Positions 23,131 to 35,899 of a DNA stretch of 64,000 nucleotides are shown here, piece by piece. Where the stretch lies: assembly GCF_029873635.1 (NCBI RefSeq), contig NC_080428.1, forward strand, positions 63,545,957-63,609,956. Reading direction: 5' to 3'. The stretch is from Malania oleifera (taxonomy: Eukaryota; Streptophyta; Magnoliopsida; Santalales; Ximeniaceae). The stretch's first letter is position 1; every line of letters begins with the position of its first letter. Position numbers and translations under genes: made by a program. A model generated the notes under the pieces. That model did no database searches, was not told the origin of the DNA, and was given only the letters and a program-made list of their open reading frames with translations.

Positions 23131-23222
23131 GTTGGCATATGAATAGGAAAAAGTATAATAAAAGAGTTGGCAAAATGGGAATAGCAGTTGGCGTTATCTT
23201 TTAACTCTGTAACGCGGTTGGC
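23131..23222 (-). promoter_or_regulatory. four GTTGGC repeats upstream of the XTH gene
   Basis: GTTGGC occurs at 23131, 23166, 23187 and 23217 (plus-strand reading; GCCAAC in gene orientation), 55-150 bp upstream of the TATA box. Three copies plus a GTTTGGC variant are kept in the orphan flank duplicate at 15039-15110, although the bases between them have changed. That makes them candidate transcription-factor sites; the factor is unknown. Confidence 0.5.
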
Positions 23223-23384
23223 CTCATTTCAAGTTTTGGACACCCACTCGCTCTAGACTTGAGAGAAAAAATTTTCACTATGAAAAAAAGCATGGCCATG
23301 GGCAACCCAATTAAAAGACGAAACTGCAAGCAACAAAACTGGGTTTGGCTTAAATTTTCCTTTTTTTCTGTAAAAGACGACTCA

Positions 23385-23650
23385 TGACTTCCTTACCTAC
23401 TTCAAATTTTAATGAAATTCAACCAAATTTACTTGCATTGTATGAGCTTATACAATTTGCTCAAATATTATATTTTCAGGTAACCACAAGATTTGTTCCT
23501 AAAAAAATTTGAAAAAAAATATGGTCTATGTAGAGTACAACTTTTCATTTGAGCTAATACCTTGACATATAAGGTAGAATGGTTGAATGATGGTCCCATT
23601 ATTCCTCATGGATTAATTGATTTTCAAAGAGTTTCGAATGCCATTGTCTC
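23385..23650. repeat. inverted-repeat arm, right
   Basis: The reverse complement matches 21217-21154 and then 16363-16145, in that order. It lies about 310-580 bp upstream of the XTH TATA box. Because it carries no copia insertion, it serves as the empty-site reference for copia R. Confidence 0.75.
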
Positions 23651-23818
23651 AAATCAGATAGCTAATTTTTTTTTAAAGTGAGAATTTATAAAGAATGTCA
23701 TAAAATATATCAAAATCAACATTATCAAACAAGTTTTGCCATGTTGGAGTAAAAATACTTGCATGTAATTTTTTCGATCTCTAAGGAAGATTTTCCAAGT
23801 GGTGAAAACATATGATTT

Positions 23819-24360
23819 TGTTGGATATGTGACTCATATTGTGTGGAACGCATGTGCTAGGAAAACATAGTGAAGCAAAGAACAAGGAAGGAGACTGCAG
23901 GAAGAAACCGTCGATGGTTGGCTCTCGGTATCAAATCGTCGATGATTTTAGTCTTCACTGTCGGGATCGGTATATAACCGTCGATGGTATTGTTTGGCGC
24001 ATGTCACGGATTTTGAATCGGGAGATCAGTAGATTGGGAGATTTCGGAGGATTTTCCTCTGAGGATTGCTACAAGAGTGTTTTAGATATAATCTAAATCT
24101 CGTATATGTATAGAGTAGATATATAAACTATATTTATAATCCTTGATGTAAGCTTGATGATTTGACAGTGAAAATTAGTTGCTTGCTCCCATTGACGTAG
24201 GTACATTGCTGAACCACGTAAATTCTTGTGTTATTGTTTTCCTTTATTCTCATTGTGATTGCTTGTTTCGTATATTCATTGTTAGTTGCTTGCATTACTT
24301 GTTCCAATTCAATTTGTTGTTTTCTGCTGTGTATTGACATTCAGGCCACTCTACACAACA
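23819..24360 (+). repeat. 5' LTR of outer copia C
   Basis: Starts TGTTGGATATG and ends CTACACAACA; the primer-binding site TGGTATTAGAGTC follows at 24364. It contains U3 palindromes of the form ACCGTCGATGGT (about 23905-23992). The partner LTR at 62969-63557 shares long words such as CTACAAGAGTGTTTTAGATATA. Confidence 0.9.
23905..23992 (+). promoter_or_regulatory. U3 palindromes of copia C
   Basis: AAACCGTCGATGGTTG, AAATCGTCGATGATTT and AACCGTCGATGGTATT lie about 30-40 bp apart. Each is a near-palindrome with core GTCGAY. The 3' LTR has four related sites at about 63055-63175. Confidence 0.65.
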
Positions 24361-24399
24361 AATTGGTATTAGAGTCATTGGTTGCAGTAGCTAGGATTT

Positions 24400-24732
24400 A
24401 TTTTGCAAAGTTCGAGATTGGTAAGTTTGATGGAACGGGAAATTTTGGACTTTGGCAGAGGAAGACTAAGGACGTGTTGGTACGACAAGGTATGATGAAT
24501 GCACTATATGGAAGGAAGCCAAAAGACATGGATGACACAAATTGGAAGGAGTTGGAAGCAAAGATGGTGGCTACTATCAGGTGTTATCTAGCCGATGACG
24601 TGATGTATCACGTCATTGATTACGAATCATCGACAAAAGATCGGTTGAAGCTGGAGAGTTAGTATATGTCAAAGTCTTTATCGAACAAGTTGTATCCTAA
24701 GTAAAGACTCTATGGGCATAAGATGACAAAGC
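24400..24732 (+). pseudogene. fossil gag region of copia C, first part
   Basis: FDGTGNFGLWQRKTKDVLV and the following WKELEAKMVATIRCYLADDVMYHV are typical of Tork-group copia gag. The region runs into the insertion of element A at 24738 and resumes at 32704. Broken. Confidence 0.87.
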
Positions 24733-24737
24733 GTTCG

Positions 24738-26592
24738 TGTAACGTCCTGAACCCCTTGTGGGCCAAGGGTGCTACTTTAGTGGTGTCTGTGTACCTAATA
24801 CCATCTCATAACATAAAACAAGCAACGGAATAAATAAAACATTCTCCATTATCTATTACCAGAGTCTAACCATCAACGTACATCAAGTTCTTTTCATTCT
24901 CATATTACATCTCAAAATAATAAACCAACTAACTCGGTCCATATGACCACAATACAAGCCCAACGACTTACAGCATAAACTACTCACATCTGAGCTCTTG
25001 TAGTCACTCTCAAAAAGAAACTATACAAGTCTCCACCCCCTGGTTCTACTAAACTCGATCTCTGGGATTCCTGGTAAAGATATGTTGTATATCAGGGTGA
25101 GACACCTTTCAGTAAGGAAGATTAAGTTAATAACAATGTGTGATCAACATGCCTTTATGTGTATACAAAATCATACATCTCTCTTTTAACTGAAAATAGA
25201 ATGTATACTCATTGCTTATTTCTCACAGTATAAAGCAGTATTGAAAACTATTATGCCATTTACATAAATATATAGATATGCAAAAAAGACTCTCCCTGGA
25301 ACTAAACGCCATGTATAAACCCCCGTGGTCAAGGTTGTGCTGTCCGAAGGCTGGACTAAAACCTGAAGGATCAACCTAGACCAAGTCACTCCCTACTAAC
25401 TACGTTTGCAGGCTTCCGCAAGCTTGTTTGCGGGTACGATTGCCTTACCATTTCTTGGTACGTATTTCCAGGGAAGGTAACACCTCTACTTGGGTCAATC
25501 GGCTGGACCACCCAACACCACTCTCGAGTCTACTGTGGGCGCACATGGTCAACTAGTGAAACTCTCTCTAGCAACGGTACCGTGCTCAAAACAACTGGAT
25601 CCTCAGGGTTCCTATAGCATATCAAGTAATTTAAGTAATTAAAACTGTACTTTAAACTCATTTCACATAAAGTATGTCATTTTATAAACCCCAACTTTGT
25701 GCCGTTCAATACAAACTCGGGCCTCGGCCCTCAGTTACAACTCGACTCTCAGCCGTTGAATAAAACTCCTTCCCTTGGCCATCAAGTAAAACTCAGCCCT
25801 TGGCCCTCTCATAACTCCCTATATTTCACAAACAGTTCCAACATGCTTCACAAACAATTCAACATTTCACAAACATTCTCATTTATGGTATTACCATAAC
25901 TCTCAAAATAGTATTCACCTACCACACAATTTTCCATATTTAAAACATAGCCCGTACGCAAACAAAAAGAACACTGTATAAATGGTTGTAGGATAAAACC
26001 GAGCTTTCCACCATTCATTTCTAGTCAAAATATCAGAGCGTATATCCTAGGTTTGTGAAAAGGTCATTTTGAATGGTCGGTTTTCAAAAGAATAACTAAA
26101 AACATAAATATACTTACTCCAAAAACAATTCGTACAGTTCAAAGTCACTAAAATGCTACATTAACTTAATCCCCTTACCTATTTTTGAAATAGAAATTGA
26201 AACGGACTGAAAACTCAAAACCCTATCTTTCGAATAGGTGAAACTACGAGATCTGGTGAGCGGGAAGAGAGAAGAATGATCTGGGAGCACAAGGGAGCCC
26301 GTAGGAGCCTTTTGACACAAGAAACCTGAAAACCTAGAAGAGCTCAAAAGAGGAGGATTTTGAAATTTTTTTTTAAAAAAATGAGCTCACTTCTATTTAT
26401 AGGTGTGGAGACCCACGGGAAAATCGGTGTCGGCTTCCCCTATTGAACCAAAATCAGCGTCGATTTTCTTTTAGCTTGCAAAATCATCACCAATTTGGTC
26501 TCTAACTTACCAAATTCCTTCTTTTTCGTTTATTTTTATTTATTCCTCTTCTTTATATTTATTTTTTTTTATTTTTCGGATTGGTTCTTACA
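24738..26592 (-). repeat. 3' LTR of gypsy element A (1855 bp)
   Basis: Plus-strand ends are TGTAACGTCC (left) and GGTTCTTACA (right). It matches 30815-32698 over most of its length. U3 palindromes of a different class (about 26419-26500, AAAATCGGYGYCGATTTT-like) sit beside the TATA-like CTATTTATAGG near 26393. Confidence 0.88.
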
Positions 26593-26949
26593 ATCTCCCC
26601 TCCTTAGAAGAATTTCGTCCTCAAAATTTACCGACTGTTACTAAACATACTCTAAACTCACGACTTAGCTTTACAAAAGAGTCGGTAGCCACCCACATAG
26701 CGGCTCTGGCCCAAGTTTATTACATACCCTCACTTATGGTGGAGGAATACCGTGGTTACAACATGAAGTGTCGGGAGACAATCTCATACTAAACTCTCTC
26801 CCAGATATATACTTAAAAGTAACTGAAAACTATACAACCTACCTTACCTACCTAGCTAAACCTCTCTGAAAAGATATGGCTATTTCTGTTGTATTTCTGC
26901 CTTTAACTCCCAAAAACCATCCTCTATTGTGTGGTTTTGCTACACACTT

Positions 26950-27345
26950 TCACTACTAGTATTTCCTTAGTACGTAGCTTCTGTACCTTCTAATCTAGAA
27001 TCTGAACTAGTACCTTCTCGCATGTTAACGCATCCCCGATCTCCAAAGGTTCATACTTTAGAACGTGTGAAGGATCTGACACATACTTCCTCAGCACTGA
27101 TACGTGAAACACGTCATGAACTCTGGATAGTGCTGGAGGTAACGCCACTTGATAAGCAACTGGACCAATCCTTTTCAGGATCTCAAATGGCCCAATGTAC
27201 AGAGGGCTTAACTTCCCTTTCTTCCCAAACCTCATCACCTCTTTCATTGGGGCAATTTTCGAGAATATCATATCCCCAACCTCGAACTCTAACTCCCATC
27301 GGCGAGTATCCGCATAACTCTTTTTCTGACTCTGTGCTACTCTGA
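26950..27345 (-). pseudogene. fossil integrase C-terminal region, element A
   Basis: Minus-strand wording LSPLYIGPFEILKRIGPVAYQ and SRVHDVFHVSVLRKYV marks the end of the plant gypsy integrase, just before the chromodomain-like tail. Broken. Confidence 0.87.
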
Positions 27346-27399
27346 TCCTCTCTCTAATAAGCTTGACCTTTGCAGAGGTCTATTGAATCAGTTCCGGTC

Positions 27400-28244
27400 C
27401 CAAAATCTATTGCTCACCCACCTCATCTCAGTACAACGAAGATCGACGCTGACAACCATGCAAAGCCTCATATGGTGCCATCTTTATACTGGCCTGGTAA
27501 CTATTATTATATGCAAACTCCACGAGCGATAAATACTAAATCCAGTTGTTCCCAAAATCTAGTACACATGCCCGCAACATATTCTCTAGAGTTTGAATAG
27601 TCCTCTCGGACTGTCCATCCGTCTGCGAGTGGAAATGAGGTACCGAATGTGAGCTACGATCCCATGGCATCCTGTAAACACTTCCATAAATGAGAGGTAA
27701 ATCGTGGGTCTCAATCTGAAATGATAAAAATCAAGATACCGTGGAGTCGTACAATCTGCTGCATATATAGCTCTGTGAGCTTATTCATGGAATAGCTGGC
27801 TCTGATGGGAACGAAATGCACAGTCTTCATCAGCCAATCCACCATAACCCAGATGACATTCTGCTTATGCACTTCTGCAGGTAACCTCGTTACAAAATCC
27901 ATCGAGATGCGCTCACACTTCCACTTTGGAATGTTAAGTGGCTGAAGTGGTCCTGCTAGCCTTTGGTGCTCTACCTTAACCTACTGACATGTCAGGCACT
28001 GCTTCACAAATCTAGCAATTTCCCTCTTCATGTTACTCCACCAAAACGATTTCCACAAATCTCTATACATCTTCATACTCCTTGGATGAACAGTATAGAG
28101 AGAGCGATGAGCTTCCTCCGGAATCGTCCTATTAATCTCTGCATCGCCAGACACACATAATCTGGTGTGAAATATGAGAACTCCATCCTCAGAAACATTG
28201 AAGTCTGTCTGCAGCTTACTCCGCACCTTCTCCACGATTTTCAT
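27400..28244 (-). pseudogene. fossil integrase region, element A
   Basis: The His/Cys zinc-binding part (EEAHRSLYTVHPRSMKMYRD, then KREIARFVKQCLTCQ) is followed by core wording MDFVTRLPAEVHKQNVIWVM. Broken. Confidence 0.87.
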
Positions 28245-28263
28245 TTAACTTTACGTCTCTTAT

Positions 28264-29450
28264 CTAAGCAGCTTTGATTCTCTCCAGTAAGGTTGGTTGA
28301 ATAACTAAACTGGCTATGAACACCATTGGATCCCTGTCCACCATTTCTACTCTCAACCTCTCCAGATCCATCATAATCTGATGTTGTACAACAATTTCTG
28401 AAACCGATGCACCCACTAACTTTCGACTCAATGCATCAGCTACTACATTAGCTTTTCTCGGGAAGTAACTAATGGTGCAGCCATAGTCTTTAATTAGCTC
28501 AAGCCATCTGCGCTGCCTCATATTCAACTCCTTCTGAGTGAAGAAGTATTTGAGGCTTTTATGGTCTGTAAAGATCTTGCACCTTTCACCATATAGGTAG
28601 TGTCGCCAAATCTTTTAAGCAAAAACAACAGCTGCTATCTCCAAGTCATGTGTAGGATAGTTCTTCTCGTACTCTTTGAGTTGGCGAGAAGCATAAGCGA
28701 TAACCTTTCCATGTTGCATCAAAACACACGCGAGCCCTTTCTGGGATGTGACACTATAGATCACGAAACCACCATCCCATAATGGAATGGTCAACACTAG
28801 GGTTGTGACTAAACACTGCTTTAACTCTTGGAAGCTCTGCTCACACTCACTAGTCCAATCAAACCTACTGTTCTTTTTCGTAAACTGTGTCAAGGACTTG
28901 ACAATCTAGAAAACCCCTCAATAAATCGGCGATAGTACCCTACAAGACCTAAGAAACTTCTAATCTCATGTACGTTCTTCGGTCTCACCCAATCAACTAC
29001 TGCCTTTACTTTTCCTGGGTCCACTAAAATTCCCCCTTGGATACTACATGTCCTAGAAATGCAGTTTGTTCCAACCAGAACTCGCATTTCTTGAATTTAG
29101 CAAATAACCTCTTCTCTCTGAGTACCTGAAGTACTAGCCTTAAATGAGCTTCATGCTTTGCAAGACTCCTCGAATAAATCAAGATGTCATCAATGAATAC
29201 CACCATGAACTGATATAAGTATGCGTGGAACACCTTATTCATCAAATCCATGAATGCTGCAAGTGCATTCATCAAACCAAACGGCATAACCAAAAAATCA
29301 TAATGGCCATACCGGGTTCGAAAGGCTATCTTTGAAACATCCTTTGACTTCACCTTCTACTGGTGATACCCGAATTATAGATTGATCTTAGAGAAAACGT
29401 AAGTACCCATCAGTTGGTCAAACAAGCCGTCAATACATGCTCGCATAGCT
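28264..29450 (-). pseudogene. fossil reverse transcriptase and RNase H region, element A
   Basis: RT wording [16 protein letters not shown] and [11 protein letters not shown] (YxDD box place) is followed by RNase H wording, with [20 protein letters not shown], then ADALSRK. Broken. Confidence 0.88.
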
Positions 29451-30720
29451 GGATGCTAACCAATCCATCCCTAAAATAATATCAAATCCTGCATCTCTAG
29501 AACAATTAGTCCAGAAGGTAACCTCCTCCCCTGAATCTCCACTGGGTGGTCTCTAACCACCTTACTGCACACAATAACCGACCCTGTCAGCATGACCACA
29601 CCTAACTCAACCCCTAACAACTAAGTCTCAACTCCGCACACTCTAGCGAATCCCCGAGATACAAACGAGTGGGTCACACTTGAGTCAAACAACACAACAA
29701 CATTATGTGACATAACTAAAATCGTAACTATCATTGTTGGCGTTCTTTGCATCACCCGACATTAATGAGCACACCTACGCTTGCCCAATGCCCCCTTGGT
29801 GACCACCTCTGGTTGCTTGACTACCTTCCCCATGCTGCTGCTGAGGAGGCATGTTGTTCAATACTGTGCGACGATCCCCCACCTGATGTCCTGCACTACC
29901 GCACCACTAGCAGCCCATAAAACCAGCCCTACACTCACTCGCTTGCTTCCCATGGCATTTAGGACATGTAAAGTGTTGATAATTTCGTTGAGGAGCTCGA
30001 GGTCCCATCACCTGTCACTGGCTTGACAAACTACCAGGCCGCTTCCATGAGCTCTAGCTGGTGTTGGATTGAAAACTCTGAGACAAGGGCTTCTTTTTTT
30101 GATTTTCCTCTCTTTCGCCCTCTTGAATATTGACCTCCACTACCATGGCTTTATCCACCAGATCACTAAAGCTCTGAGGTAGTAATGCCTCCACTTGTGC
30201 ACGTGTTGCCTACCTCAGCCCTTTATCAAACATCGGAGCCTTCTTCGGCACATCCAGGATGATATGTGGAGTAAATCAAGATAGCTCCACAAATCGGGCA
30301 TCATACTGTTGTATGGTCATGGGCCCCTGGGTAAGATGTAAGAATTCCTTAGCCTTCACCTCCCAGGTGGCAATGGGGAAGTATCTACCAAAGAAGATCT
30401 CCCTAAAACACCTCCAGGTAATAAAGACATACCCTAGACGATGTTCCTCCACCAACTTAGTCAATCTCCACCACCTTTTTGCCTCCCCCACTAGTTTGAA
30501 GGTGGCAAACCATACCTTCTGCTCCTCGATACATTCTAGCACACCCAATAGCTCCTTCATCTCCTAAACCCAATCCTCTGCTGCAATCGGGTTCAGCCTT
30601 GCTGAAAACGCCGGTGGATTTGTCCAGGTGAACTACTGGAACATACAGCCCCTGTCAGCCGCAAGCTGATCCCACTCCCTAGAACCCTTCAGGTTTCCTT
30701 CCTAGTCTGCCATGCTATAC
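29451..30720 (-). pseudogene. fossil protease and gag region, element A
   Basis: The gag core is recognisable on the minus strand around 30276-30560 (ATFKLVGEAKRWWRLT, then FREIFFGRYFPIATWEVKAKEF). The zinc-knuckle and protease part lies between it and RT and is more decayed. Broken. Confidence 0.75.
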
Positions 30721-30814
30721 TGCACAGCACCGTCGAAGCATTGGCATCATCCTCACTGGATGTGTCCACATGGTTATATCCCCTCACATCCACGTCTTTT
30801 CCCTTGGAGTCCAT

Positions 30815-32698
30815 CTTGTAAACAGAATAGAAACCAACTCAATATTCCATTCTTATCATGTGGAACACAAATATTATATAAAACATTTTTATCAGCAGAA
30901 TAAATAAAATATTCTCCATAATATATTACCAGAGTCTAACCATTAACATACATCAAGGTATTTCCATTCCCATATTACATCTCAAAATAATAAGCCAACT
31001 AACTTGGTCTATACGACCACAATACAAGCCCAACGGCTTACAACATAAACTACTCACATCTGAGTTCTTAGAGTCACTCTAAAAAAGAAACTATACTAGT
31101 TTTTACACCCTAGTTCTGCTAAACTCAATCTTTAGGATTCCCTATAAAGATATGTTGTATAACGGGATGAGACAGTTCTCGGTAAGGAATATTAAGTTGA
31201 TAACAGTGTGTGGTCAACATGCATTTCAAGGTATACAAAATCATACATCACTCTTTTAATTGAAAATAGAATGTATACTTATTGCTCATTTCTCATAGTA
31301 TAAAGCAATATTGAAAACTATTACATCATTTACATAAATATACAGATATGCACAAAAGGCTCTCCCTGGAACTAAACGCCATGTATAAACCCCCGTGGTC
31401 AAGGTTGTGCTGCCCGAAGGCTGGGCTAAAACCTGAGGGATCAACCCAGACCAAGTCACTCCTTACTAACTACGTCTACAGGCTTCCGCAAGCTTGTTTG
31501 CAGGTTCGATTGCCTTACCATTTCCTGGTACGTACTTCTACGGAAGGTAACACCTCTACTTGGGTCAATCGGTTGGACCACCCAACACCACTCTCAAGTT
31601 TAGTGTGTGCACATACGGTCAACTGGTGAAACTCTCTCTAGCAATGGTACCGTGCTGAAAACAACTGGGTCCTTAGGGTTCCTAGAGCATATCAAGTAAT
31701 TTAAGCAATTAAAACTGTACTTTAAACTCATTTTATATAAAGTCTGTAATTTTAAAAACTCTGACCTCACATTGTTTAATACAAACTAGGGCCCCAGCCC
31801 TCAGTTACAACTCGGCTCTTAGCCGCTGAATAAAACTCCGGCCCTTCGCCATCTGGTAAAACTCTTCCCTCTCATAACTCCCTGCATTTCACAAATAGTT
31901 CCAATATGCTTCGCAAACAATTTAGTATCTCACAAACATTCTCACTTCTGGTATTGCCATAACTCAAAAAATATTATTCACCTGCCACACAATTTTTCAT
32001 ATTTAAAACATAGCCCGTAGGCAAACAAGAACACTGTATAAATGGTTGTAGGATCAATCTGAGCTTTCCATCATTCATTTCTACTCAAAATATCATAGCG
32101 TATATCCTAGGTTTGTAAAAAGGTCATTTTGAATGGTTAGTTTTCAAAAGAATAATTGAAAACATAAATATACTTACTCCAAAAACATTTCGTACAGTTC
32201 AAAGTCACTAAAATGCCGCATTAACTTAATCCCCTTGCCTATTTTCGAAACTGAAACTGAAACGGACCAAAAACTCAAAACCCTAGTTTTTCGAACTAGT
32301 GAAACTACAAGATCCGGCAAGCCAAAAGAGACGAGAATGATCCGGGAGCACAAGGGAGCCCGTAAGAGCCTTTTGATGCAAGAAACCTAAAACCCTAGCA
32401 GAGCTTAAAAAAGGAGGATTTTGAAGTTATTTAAAAAAAAAAATGAGCTCACTTCTATTTATAGGTGAGCAGGCCCAGGAGAAAACTGGCATCGGTTTCT
32501 CCTCTTCCCACAAAACCGTCCCTAATTTTGTGGTTGACTCTCCTAGTTGACCCAAAAGCGGCGCCTGTTTTCTTTTAGGTTGAAAAACTGTCACTAGTTT
32601 GGGCTTTGACTTTCAAAATTTCTTCTTTTTCTTTTATTTTCCTTTATTCCTCTCTTTTATATTTATTTTCTTCTATTTTCCAAGTTCAGGTTCTTACA
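30815..32698 (-). repeat. 5' LTR of gypsy element A
   Basis: Matches 24738-26592; for example both contain CCGAAGGCTGG and CAAGGGAGCCCGTA. The outer end (TTCTTACA, 32698) is exact. The inner end is diverged and placed only approximately. U3 palindromes are at about 32481-32603. Confidence 0.82.
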
Positions 32699-32703
32699 GT
32701 TCG

Positions 32704-34399
32704 GATCTGAATCAATACATCAACGTATTGACGAGTGCATTGTTGGGGTTTCATTAGAGAAAGAAGAAGAGCGATAAGAGTTCACAAGGTGAAGGGATCA
32801 TGGTGAAAGGTAATCAAGATCATTGGAAAGGCAAGTTTTGGAGCGAATCGAGCAATAATAAACTCAATTGCAGTCCAGGAGGAGGAAGGACGTCCGGTGT
32901 TTTAAGTGCGTGATGACTAGGCACAGGCACATAAAATTGGAGTGCCCGGTGTGGAAGAAGGGAAATACAAAAACTCAAAAGGGTTCGTCAAAATATGTGA
33001 ATATAATGAAAGAAGGAGACTTGAGGAGCAGTGATGGTGAAATGCTTTCTATTTCATCGGGTTCAGAATGCCTCACAAATTCTAGGATTCAAGATTTGGG
33101 ATGTTCTTATCTCATGATGCTCAACAAAGACTGGCTCACCATATACAGATTAGCAAGTTCTAGTTCTATTCTGATGGGAATCGATGTTGCCTACAAAGTT
33201 ATCAGAATGAGAAATATCAGAATCAAGATGTATGATGGTGTGGTAAGGATGCTATGTGATATAAGGCATTTACCTAATCTATGGAAGAATGTGATTTCAT
33301 TGGACACTTTAGATTGTACCAAGTATAGCTACAAGTATGAAAGTGGGATAATGAAGGTGTGTAAAGGCATCTTGATGGTGATAAAGGGATAGAAGTTAGT
33401 GAGGAATATCCATGCATTGCTAGGTACCATAGTTGTAGGTTAAGCTACAACTGCAAGTTCTGAGTCAGATATTACTGCTTTGTGTAAAATAACCACACAC
33501 AAAACATAGGGCATTCTTAACTACATTTATTTGGATGTTTGGGAATCGGTGAGGGTAGCATCACTAGTTGGAAATATGTACCTCATGAGTTTATTACGAA
33601 AGGTCTGGGGGTACTTCATGTGGTACAAGCCAGAGATGTTTGGCATGTTTAACTTTTAGCTAAGGTGGAAAACTAGACTAGGAGAAATATCCTTAGTTCA
33701 GACATTGGAATTGAGTACGTTGGTGTTCAAGGAGTTTTGCGAGCAGCATCTCAAGTTGTATGTAGGGCTTGCAAAGAACTTCTTGGTAAAATTAGTCATT
33801 ATGGTGTGTTTCTCGATTAACTGATTGCTAAGGGTATCATTAGATGAGAAAGTTGCAAGAGAGGTTGGGATAGGTTATGCGGTAGACTACTCTAGTCTGA
33901 GAGAGTTTGGAGGTCCAACCATGCATGTTTCTAGTGAGGTGAGATCTAAGATTATTGCAAAGTCTATATAGTACAACTTTCTCTGGGATCGAATGGCAAA
34001 CAAGGTGACGATTAGTGGAGACATGATTTCTTATGATAAAGCCATGACATATCGTACTCAGGTAGATGAAGAGAAACTTGTGCCAAAAGACTACAACTGT
34101 AATGAGCATGTGATGCAGGTGGAGTTGGAGACTTGGGGCGAAGATGACATTATTCAAAATGTAGTGACTTCTAGCTTTAGAGACCAGTAATATCACAGTA
34201 TAAGCTGCAGCAAAAAGGAGATTGTGATGCAGCTAGAGTCATGGACTCAAAGGCAGAGATCACATAGTTCATATTGCAGGGAGTTCTAGCTCGGGAAATC
34301 TGTAGGATCACAATGGGCCTAAATGCACTATTGGGACACCGCCCAGGTATGAATTTGATGATCCAATGTCTTATGCATTTATTACTACCAGCAAGGGTC
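32704..34399 (+). pseudogene. fossil gag end, protease, integrase and RT start of copia C
   Basis: A zinc-knuckle-like CFKCVMTRHRHIKLEC (about 32890-32950) is followed by protease wording LGCSYLMMLNKDWLTIYR and NVISLDTLD, typical of Tork-group copia. Decayed integrase follows, then linker and RT-start wording (FDDPMSYAFITTSKGP) up to the insertion of LTR D. Broken. Confidence 0.8.
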
Positions 34400-34574
34400 C
34401 TACTTGTAGCAATCCAAAAAAAAAAAAATTTAATTAATTAATTAATTATTATTAATTAAATCATATAATATAATATAATAATATATTAATATAATATAAT
34501 CATATTATATATATATATATATATATATATAAAGGAAGTCTCACCTGTTCAGGATTTCAATTTCAACCCCCCTT

Positions 34575-34613
<39 letters not shown>

Positions 34614-35899
34614 CTTTTCCATTTCTCTGTGAAATTGAAGAACGGACATCATTTTTGGATCCCAGTTCCGCTCTTCAAAGTTTTAATCAGGAAAATTTCG
34701 TCTTTTGCACGACATAGGCACCACTCCAGAGTTAGTGTAAGTGGGCTAAATTATGTGAGGTTTTATTTTTAAAAATGTCTTATTTAAATTGATTATTTTA
34801 TTCTAATTATATCCATATGCTTGGGCTAAATTATACTACGGGGATTTGATCATATTGGGTTTTTTTTTTTTTGGGAATATACTAGAATTAAAAGTTTAAC
34901 CATTGGGATTTGATTGCATTTTTATTTTAGTTATATCCAATTAGATTTTAGTATATGAATATGGTGATATTGGCTTTATTTAAATTTATATGTGAGTAAA
35001 ATTGAAGTACATAGATTTGATCTTGTCTGTTATTATTTTAATATATTTGAGTTAAGTTAAATATGTGGAGACAATCATACCCACATTTTTATTAAAGTAT
35101 AACCGAGTATATTATTATTTTTTTTTTTCGGTAATTTATTGAAATATAAATAACAAGCAAATCGTGTGGCATGGGTTTAATTTATTTTATTGCATAATTA
35201 AGCATGTTGAGATTTTTTTTTTGCGGAGTTATATTTATTATGTGTTTTATTGTGAATTTTGCGGTGTATGTTTAATATGTGAATTATTGCAAATATTGAT
35301 GAGATTGTGAATAAGAATGATATTTTGTACATATTTTACATTGGGAATATTAATGAGATTATGATATTATTTTAACTACATAAATTGTAATTATATGTTT
35401 TAAGAACCCTGATGGGCCGAATGTGGTGAATGCTTGGTACCATAGCTACAAAGGAATATTAGAGCAATCACACTGTTATGAGAGTGTTGGCGGTGGATGG
35501 TCGATTTGGCCTGAGTAGGGTTGTACCCACCTATTTTTGGACGAGGATGTGGTTGGCAAATTGATCTTACATAGACAATATTTTTATTTAGCTTTTGTCG
35601 GCCAACCAAGCTAAGTCCAACCTTCGAATCGCACCACTCGACCATGGGGGTTAAACATGACGTGCATAGGCCAAAAGAAGTTCTTTTATACATATTGGTG
35701 TATTTATGTGACTATGGCCATTTAATAGGCCTAAATGTTGTTTTAGGAGAAAAGTACGTATTTTTATTTATAGATATGTGACGTAAATTTTATAAATGAA
35801 AATTTTATTATAGTTAAAATTATTATTAAATTATTTCTACTCTAAAGCTCATTTTAACCACACACTGATATTAATCTAATCCTTACTTTCTAAGAGGTG

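Larger units (their letters stand above)
24738..32698 (-). mobile_element. Ty3/gypsy element A inserted in copia C gag, target duplication GTTCG
   Basis: Flanked by GTTCG on both sides (24733-24737 and 32699-32703); joining the flanks restores continuous copia gag DNA. On the minus strand: 5' LTR (about 32698-30815), gag, protease, RT, RNase H, integrase and a C-terminal segment, a polypurine tract (AAGGAGGGGAGAT) and the 3' LTR (26592-24738). The wording fits the Del/Tekay chromovirus group. Broken, with on the order of ten or more breaks. Confidence 0.92.

Noticed and set aside
23839-24096. Open frame of 85 codons as a small gene
   Set aside because: It lies wholly inside the 5' LTR of copia C and has no counterpart frame in the other LTR.
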